NCBI GenBank assembly: GCA_964388085.1
Contig: CAYLZW010000201.1
Location: 1-11,068 of the forward strand
DNA length: 11,068 nucleotides
Direction: 5' to 3'
Source: CAYLZW01 sp964388085
GTDB lineage: Bacteria > Myxococcota > UBA727 > CAYLZW01
This document shows positions 6,345-11,068 of this stretch, piece after piece. The notes beneath the pieces were generated by a model. The model ran no database searches. It was not told the DNA's origin and saw only the letters and a program-made list of their open reading frames with translations. The position numbers and the translations under genes are program-made. Each line of letters opens with the position of its first letter. Position 1 is the first letter of the stretch.

Positions 6345-7154
6345 TCAAGGGGAGGCGCGCGGCGGACGGGAGAGCTCGTCGACCAGCGGCGCGAAAGGGT
6401 CCGCTGGGCCGACGAGCTCCGCGAGCGTCGTGGCGGCCTCGATGGGCGTGATGTCGAACGCGAGCTCGCCGGGGACCCGCCAGGCGCGCCGGCGCGCGAC
6501 GACGGCGCCGGTGGGCAGCGTCGTCCAATCGCTCCACGCGACCTCCACACCGCCGATGGGCACGATCTTGACCCACATGCGCCAGGCGAGCGGGCGGCCG
6601 TCCTCGTCGAGCCGCCACAGGTAGGCGTCGCCCGGCGTCACGCCGCCGGAGGCGTATTCGACGAGGAGCTGGCGGGCGCCGTCAAGCTCGACGACGGAGC
6701 GGCGCGTGCCCGGATCGCGCACCTTGAACGGCGCCGCGAGCCAGAACGTGTCGTTGGCGAAGTAGCGGTAGGCGTCGTCGGCGAGCTCCCGTACGTCGTC
6801 GCCCCGCGCGGGCGTCTCCCCGCGCCACGCGAGCGCCCGCCGGCTCGCGAGATCGAGCAAGACGCGACGCTCGTCGTCAAAGCGCACCTCGACGAAGCCG
6901 CGAGCGCGGTCCCACAAGATCTGTGGGTGGCCTCCCCTCATCTGGAAGCGGACGGCGCCGGTGCGTTCCCAGGCGTCGCTGTCGAGCGCGGCGAGCATCG
7001 CGTCGGCCAACCGCTCCGCCTCGTCGCCTGCGTCGCCGGTCGGACGCGGATCGCTCAGCCACGCCGTCACACAGGCCGCGCAACCGACCACGCTGAGCGC
7101 GAGGAGCGACAGCACGACCAGCACCCGCATCGTTCGCTTGGAGGTTCTCGTCAT
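6345..7154 (-). CDS. Predicted lipoprotein of unknown function
   Basis: This 269-residue exported protein was not recognised with certainty. From ATG 7154 it has a basic start (TRTSKRTMR), a hydrophobic core and a lipobox-like VVGC at residues 22-25, so it is a likely lipoprotein or an N-terminally anchored periplasmic protein. The mature part is mainly beta and rich in Trp and Arg. It includes AYRYFANDTFWLAAPFKVRDPG, LLVEYASGGVTPGDAYLWRLDEDG and VEVAWSDWTTLPTGAVVARRRAW. This alternation of strands with a Pro-Gly-Asp turn recalls LolA/LppX-type lipoprotein-carrier folds, but that is only a resemblance. The start is uncertain: ATG 7130, ATG 7178 and the far upstream codon at 7274 are in frame, none with a strong ribosome site. 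ATG 7154 places a short basic region directly before the hydrophobic core. The gene is divergent from the beta-propeller lipoprotein gene. Confidence 0.75.
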   Translation of the reverse strand: MTRTSKRTMRVLVVLSLLALSVVGCAACVTAWLSDPRPTGDAGDEAERLADAMLAALDSDAWERTGAVRFQMRGGHPQILWDRARGFVEVRFDDERRVLLDLASRRALAWRGETPARGDDVRELADDAYRYFANDTFWLAAPFKVRDPGTRRSVVELDGARQLLVEYASGGVTPGDAYLWRLDEDGRPLAWRMWVKIVPIGGVEVAWSDWTTLPTGAVVARRRAWRVPGELAFDITPIEAATTLAELVGPADPFAPLVDELSRPPRASP

Positions 7155-7400
7155 CGCGGGCGACTCTACCCGCATCATGGCGCCCGGCCGCGCCGCAGAA
7201 GGAGCCCGCTCGAGAAACCTGTGAGCTGCGATCCCGAGGCCGCGCTCGACACCTCCGTTTTCTGAGGCCCCCACGCCGGGGGCGCCCTAATCTTCTCGAA
7301 TCAAATCAGGTACTTGCATCCCCGCTCGCGGCCGCTCCCGCCTGGCAGGCATGATGCACAAGGCCTCGCGTCCATCGCTGACAGAAATGGGAGGAGAGCG
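7155..7400. other. Divergent intergenic region between two lipoprotein genes
   Basis: This 246-base region holds a perfect 6-bp GC hairpin (GCCCCC 7267-7272, loop ACGCC, GGGGGC 7278-7283). An A/T-richer patch follows at 7289-7320, unusual for this DNA, and then the candidate sigma-54 promoter at 7343-7358. No gene is seen. Confidence 0.5.
7343..7358 (+). promoter_or_regulatory. Candidate sigma-54 promoter for the beta-propeller lipoprotein
   Basis: TGGCAGGCATGATGCA matches the sigma-54 consensus TGGCACG-N4-TTGCW except for the C of CACG and the first T of TTGC. It has the required GG-N10-GC spacing (GG 7344-7345, GC 7356-7357). Transcription from here would begin around 7368 and leave a leader of about 30 bases with the ribosome site intact. 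No enhancer-binding protein site was identified. Confidence 0.42.
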
Positions 7401-10400
7401 ATGTCTCGCAGACAGCACACCCACACCGCCGCGTTCCTGGTCCGGGCGCCCCTCGTCACCGCGTTGCTCGTCGCCACGGCCGCGTGTGACCCCGTCGTCC
7501 CCGGAGAGGGGGAAGGTGAGGATATCGCGGAGCGCGATCTCGGTCGCCCCCTCGGCGGCACGAGCTTCTTGAGCGCGGACGGGCAGGCGGGACAGAGCTC
7601 GCCGGGGGACCGCAGCAACGACGACGACTTCGCGGGCGAGCCGGCGCCTTCGGCCGACGCCGACGCCGAGGCCGGCGCCGGCGCTGACGACGGCGAGCGC
7701 ACCGTCGAGGAGGGCGACATCTATCGCGTGCTCTCGGGTGGGCTCATCGCGAACCTGAACGCGTACCGCGGGCTGCAGATCATCGACGTCAACGATGTCG
7801 ACGATCCGGCGGTCGTCGGTCGGCTGCAGATCTCCGGCTACCCGGTGGAGATGTACGTCGACGACGACCGCGTGTTCATCCTGATGAACAACTGGTACGG
7901 CTACTACGGCCTGCGCGACGAGCTCGCCTCGCTCGGGCAGTACTACGGCGGCGTGGTCGCGGCGGTGGACATCTCCGATCCGGCCAACCCGGTGCTCATC
8001 GACCAGGCCTTCGTGCCGGGCAACATCGCGAAGAGCCGCCTCACCAAGGGCAACATCTCGGCGGCGCTCTACGTCGTCGCCAGCCGCTACGACAGCTTCG
8101 AGAACGACGACGGAAGCTGGAGCTCCGAGACGCACACCACGGTGAAGAGCTTCGACGTCTCGAGCGGCAGCATCGTCGAGAAGACCGAGCTCGACCTCGG
8201 CGGCTACGTCACCGACATCCAGGCGACGCCCGAGGCGCTCATCGTCGCGCGCTACGATTGGTCCTACGACCCCATCACCGGCTACGACAACGGCAGCTAC
8301 GTCTCGCTCATCGACATCTCGAACGCCGACGGCACCATGGTCGAGGGCGATCAGGTCGAGGTCGCGGGCTACGTGCAGAACCAGTTCCGCATGGACCTGT
8401 ACAACGGCGTGCTGCGCGTCGCCTCGGGCTCCTCCTGGGGCTCGACGAACACCAACCACATCCAGACCTTCGACGCCGCCGACCTCTCGAACCTGGTCCT
8501 GCTCGACGAGGCCACCTACGGCGACGGCGAGCAGCTGTTCGCCACGCTCTTCCTCGAGAACAAGGCCTTCGCGGTGACCTACCTGCGCGTGGACCCCTTC
8601 CACGCCTTCACCATCTCCGGCGACGGCACCATCACCGAGGAGAGCGAGTTCGTCGTCTCGGGCTGGAACGACTTCTTCAAGCCGGCGTTCGCGGACACGC
8701 GCCTCATCGGCATCGGCATCAACGACGAGCAGGGCCGCTCCATGAGCGTGAGCCTGTACGACATCACGGACCTGACGAACGCCGACCCACTGCTCGCGCG
8801 CGCCGAGGTCGAGGCCGACTACAGCTGGAGTGAGGCCTCCTGGGACCACCGCGCCTTCTCGGTCATCCAGGGCGCCGCCGACGAGATCGGCCCGAACGGC
8901 GAGGCGGAGACCGGCCTCGTGCTCCTGCCCTTCTCCGGCTGGAGCGACGACTACAACCAGTACACCGCGGCCGTGCAGATCTTCACGTTCTCCGAGACGT
9001 CGCTCACGCGCCGCGGGCTCATGGTGCACGGCACGCCGGTGCGCCGCAGCTTCGAGGCCGGTGACGACCTGACCGCGAACCTCTCCGAGGCCGAGCTCTC
9101 GCTCTTCGGTACCGCCGACACGACGAGCCCGGTCGAGCACGGCCGCGTCGAGCTCGCGCCCAACTACAGCGACGTGCTCCTGCTCGCCGGCCCCGCGAGC
9201 GGTGACTACGCCGCGCGCGTGAACCAGAAGAGCGACTACTACTACGGCTGGTACGCGGGCGAGGAGGCGCCGGCCTCCGTCGTCGACATCATCCCGCGCT
9301 CGGCGCACCCGGACACGGCCGTGGCCGTGGCCAGCATCGAGGTGCCGGCCAACGCGCAGCTCTACGCCGCCGGCGACCAGCTCGTGGCCGTGACGACGAC
9401 GATCGAGGACTACAACGACGACCCGTACCTGTACGAGACGCGCGTGCTCACCTTCGATCTCTCGGACCCGACGGTGCCGGTCGCGGCGGGTGAGCTCGTG
9501 ACCGATCGCCTCACGCCCGGCGGCGGCTACTACGGCTACTACGACGACTGCTGGAACTGCGGCTACCGCGGCTACTACGGCCCCTCGAGCGACGTGGCGC
9601 CCGTAAACGGCGGGCTCGCCTTCCTGCAGCGCCACTACGAGCAGGAGCTCGTCGGCACCGAGCAGGTCTGCTCCACGTGGTCGAACGAGCCCTCGAGCTG
9701 CAGCGACGTCGACGGCGTCAGCACCTGCAGCTACCTCGAGGGCGGCATCACCTGCCGCCAGCTCGAGAGCGAGGCCGAGCCGACCTGCTACGGCAGCCTG
9801 CGTCGCTGCACCTACACCTACGACAACAACACCTACGAGTACGATTGCGTCGACGTCGACGTCGATGACGCACAGACGCAGACGAGCTGCTACCAGAACG
9901 AGCGCTACCACTACTGGACGCGCTTCACCGTCGAGGTGCTCGACCTGCGCCAGCCGGCGAGCCCTCAGCTGCTCGACACCATCGAGCTGCCGGAGCACGA
10001 CGAGGGCGTGCGCATGGTGCAAGACGGCTCGCGCGTGTGGATCTCCTACAAGCGCCCCGAGGACGCGCCCAACACGACCTTGCCCTACGTCCGCTACTTC
10101 GCGAAGAAGCTCGACCTCTCGAACCTCGACAACCCGACGCTGTCCAACGGCATCAACGTCCCCGGTGAGCTGCTCGCGGTCGCTGGCAACCAGCTCTACA
10201 CGCGCGACTACCTCTGGGGAGACGAGATCGTGGAGACCACGCTGAACCGCGTGAGACTGTCGGGCGGGCTCGCCTACCTCGACGCCATCCACGCGTTCGA
10301 CAACCAGATCGTGTCGCAGGTGAGCCTCGACGGCGCCGGTAACGCGCTCGTCACGCACCAGCTCGCCTGGCAGTTCGTCGAGGACGAGGACGACTACGGT

Positions 10401-10700
10401 ACGCGCCTCACGGTGCTCGACGCCGACGGTGACATGAGCGCGCTCAGCAACACGCTCGTGGACAGCTGGGCCCAGCTGAAGGACGCGCGCGCGGGGCGGG
10501 CGCTCTTCCAGGTCCCCGGCGGCCTGCTCGTCCTGAACCTCGACGACGCTACGGCTCCCTCGGCGCAGGCCTACTTCCCCCTGCGGGGATGGCCGAGCCG
10601 CATCCACGTCGAAGGGGATGACATCGTCGTGCCCGCGGGCCGCTACGGCGTCTATCGATTCGACCTCGACGCGTTCAACCTGCTGCCCCCGCCGATGTGA
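7401..10700 (+). CDS. Large beta-propeller domain lipoprotein
   Basis: This 1,099-residue cell-envelope lipoprotein has a signal peptide with basic SRRQ, a hydrophobic stretch and lipobox T-A-A-C, with Cys29 as the lipidated residue. Residues 30-101 form an acidic Gly/Asp/Glu/Ala linker. From VEEGDIYRVLSGG (102 on) the protein follows the C-terminal beta-propeller family (PF09826-like): RGLQIIDVNDVDDPAVVG, a GYPVEMYVDDDRVFIL strand pair, VVAAVDISDPANPVLIDQ, then repeated L-x-x-x-D-x-S-D/N-P-x-x-P strands (FDLSDPTVPVAAGE, LDLRQPASPQLLD) to the end. Residues about 708-830 break the pattern with a Tyr/Gly-rich run and ten cysteines. No catalytic motif is seen; a binding or scaffold role on the periplasmic or outer surface is inferred. 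ATG 7401 has GGGAGGAG just upstream, so the longer frame from 7314 was rejected. A candidate sigma-54 promoter precedes the gene and a long hairpin follows it. Confidence 0.9.
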   Translation: MSRRQHTHTAAFLVRAPLVTALLVATAACDPVVPGEGEGEDIAERDLGRPLGGTSFLSADGQAGQSSPGDRSNDDDFAGEPAPSADADAEAGAGADDGERTVEEGDIYRVLSGGLIANLNAYRGLQIIDVNDVDDPAVVGRLQISGYPVEMYVDDDRVFILMNNWYGYYGLRDELASLGQYYGGVVAAVDISDPANPVLIDQAFVPGNIAKSRLTKGNISAALYVVASRYDSFENDDGSWSSETHTTVKSFDVSSGSIVEKTELDLGGYVTDIQATPEALIVARYDWSYDPITGYDNGSYVSLIDISNADGTMVEGDQVEVAGYVQNQFRMDLYNGVLRVASGSSWGSTNTNHIQTFDAADLSNLVLLDEATYGDGEQLFATLFLENKAFAVTYLRVDPFHAFTISGDGTITEESEFVVSGWNDFFKPAFADTRLIGIGINDEQGRSMSVSLYDITDLTNADPLLARAEVEADYSWSEASWDHRAFSVIQGAADEIGPNGEAETGLVLLPFSGWSDDYNQYTAAVQIFTFSETSLTRRGLMVHGTPVRRSFEAGDDLTANLSEAELSLFGTADTTSPVEHGRVELAPNYSDVLLLAGPASGDYAARVNQKSDYYYGWYAGEEAPASVVDIIPRSAHPDTAVAVASIEVPANAQLYAAGDQLVAVTTTIEDYNDDPYLYETRVLTFDLSDPTVPVAAGELVTDRLTPGGGYYGYYDDCWNCGYRGYYGPSSDVAPVNGGLAFLQRHYEQELVGTEQVCSTWSNEPSSCSDVDGVSTCSYLEGGITCRQLESEAEPTCYGSLRRCTYTYDNNTYEYDCVDVDVDDAQTQTSCYQNERYHYWTRFTVEVLDLRQPASPQLLDTIELPEHDEGVRMVQDGSRVWISYKRPEDAPNTTLPYVRYFAKKLDLSNLDNPTLSNGINVPGELLAVAGNQLYTRDYLWGDEIVETTLNRVRLSGGLAYLDAIHAFDNQIVSQVSLDGAGNALVTHQLAWQFVEDEDDYGTRLTVLDADGDMSALSNTLVDSWAQLKDARAGRALFQVPGGLLVLNLDDATAPSAQAYFPLRGWPSRIHVEGDDIVVPAGRYGVYRFDLDAFNLLPPPM

Positions 10701-10869
10701 GGTCGCCGAGGTAAGCACAGCGAATAGACGCATCACGCAACGCCGCGACGCCGCAACGGAACCGCATTTGGGTTCCTTGCGGCGTCGTGGCGTCGCCTGA
10801 GTGCTCGCTGCTCTACCGTCGATAACGACGACGCTGGCGACGGCCAGCCAGACACGCTAGGCCCGAGGC
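10701..10869. other. Intergenic region with two hairpins
   Basis: These 169 bases hold the 22-bp hairpin at 10741-10792 and a second perfect 6-bp stem GCTGGC-GACG-GCCAGC at 10833-10848, 21 bases before the glycosylase start. A poor -10-like GATAAC is at 10821-10826 with no fitting -35 box. No gene is seen. Confidence 0.5.
10741..10792 (+). terminator. Long GC-rich hairpin, probable transcription terminator
   Basis: The arms 10741-10763 and 10771-10792 pair over 22 bp with one bulged C (10757) and one G-U pair (10745/10788), closing a 7-base loop GCATTTG. It starts 40 bases after the beta-propeller stop codon, as expected for a terminator. No T-run follows, so it may act as a T-less or bidirectional terminator, or stabilise the mRNA 3' end. 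Confidence 0.6.
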
Positions 10870-11068
10870 ATGAGCAAGACGGGCCGCATGCTCGACGCCT
10901 CGTTCTTCGCGCGGGAGTCGTGCGTCGTCGCGCGGGATGTGCTCGGCAAGGTGCTGCGGCGTCGCTACCAGGGAGTGTGGCTGTCGGCCGCCATCGTCGA
11001 GGCGGAGGCCTATTACCTGCGCGAGAAGGGCAGCCACGCGTCGCTCGGGCGGACGCCGAGCCGCGAGG
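10870..11068 (+). CDS. DNA-3-methyladenine glycosylase, AAG/MPG type (3' end beyond window)
   Basis: Only the first 66 codons are present. The enzyme excises alkylated purines such as 3-methyladenine in base-excision repair. The family start is clear: S-F-F-A-R-E at 11-16, VVARDVLGKVLRRR at 19-32, then IVEAEAYY at 42-49, where Glu46 matches the catalytic Glu and Tyr48 the stacking Tyr of human AAG. GSHASLGRTPSRE follows at 54-66. The EAYY...EKGSHASLGRTPSRE form is the bacterial subfamily pattern as I recall it. ATG 10870 is the first start after an in-frame TAG at 10858, so the start can be no further left. Its ribosome site is poor (GAGG only one base away), and ATG 10888 (Met7) is an alternative that keeps the domain whole. 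Confidence 0.92.
   Translation, partial: MSKTGRMLDASFFARESCVVARDVLGKVLRRRYQGVWLSAAIVEAEAYYLREKGSHASLGRTPSRE

Noticed and set aside
6340..6352. CCCC-GTCAA-GGGG stem at the convergent stops of the exported protein and lipoprotein genes
   Set aside because: Only four base pairs, overlapping the lipoprotein stop, with no T-run; too weak to call a terminator.
7287..10736. Antisense open frame of 1,149 codons opposite the beta-propeller gene
   Set aside because: Its codons are exact reverse complements of the sense codons. It is open only because the sense gene avoids TTA, CTA and TCA, which are rare in GC-rich DNA. The product is Val/Arg/Glu/His-rich with no family pattern, and the sense strand has a lipoprotein signal, a ribosome site and propeller motifs.

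Overview
The window is GC-rich DNA with strong G/C-ending codon use. Every main gene lacks TTA, CTA and TCA codons over long stretches, which opens codon-aligned antisense frames. Long acidic lipoproteins, a Lys/Ala/Pro-rich extension on a repair enzyme and a possible sigma-54 promoter suggest a Myxococcota-type (deltaproteobacterial) chromosome. This is inference, because no rRNA or marker gene is present. I saw no tRNA, insertion sequence, CRISPR array or phage gene.

Left part (1-2154, minus strand): two translationally coupled genes. A DUF3348-like protein comes first. It overlaps by GTGA with a membrane protein that has a MotA/TolQ/ExbB-type channel core and a long helical tail ending in 18-residue tandem repeats; this resembles DUF802 proteins. 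The second gene runs off the left edge. In other bacteria such genes sit beside an OmpA-family gene, so this may be part of a proton-driven, envelope-spanning machine with the layout of flagellar stators or Zorya ZorA. It is the most intriguing part of the window.

Divergent intergenic region (2155-2489): 335 bp with several short repeats and dyads, one TTGACA box, and the ribosome site that fixes the start of the next gene.

Middle part (2490-5529): a DauA/SulP anion transporter with a C-terminal STAS domain on the plus strand. It converges on a minus-strand pair, endonuclease III (nth) followed 43 bp later by a hotdog-fold acyl-CoA thioesterase.

Right part (5723-10700): an exported chalcone-isomerase-like protein (plus) converges on a small predicted lipoprotein (minus). 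That lipoprotein is divergent from a 1,099-residue beta-propeller lipoprotein (plus), which has a good ribosome site, a candidate sigma-54 promoter and a Cys-rich insertion. A 22-bp hairpin follows it.

Right edge (10870-11068): the 5' end of a DNA-3-methyladenine glycosylase gene. With Nth, this makes two base-excision repair glycosylases about 5 kb apart, with no sign of co-regulation.
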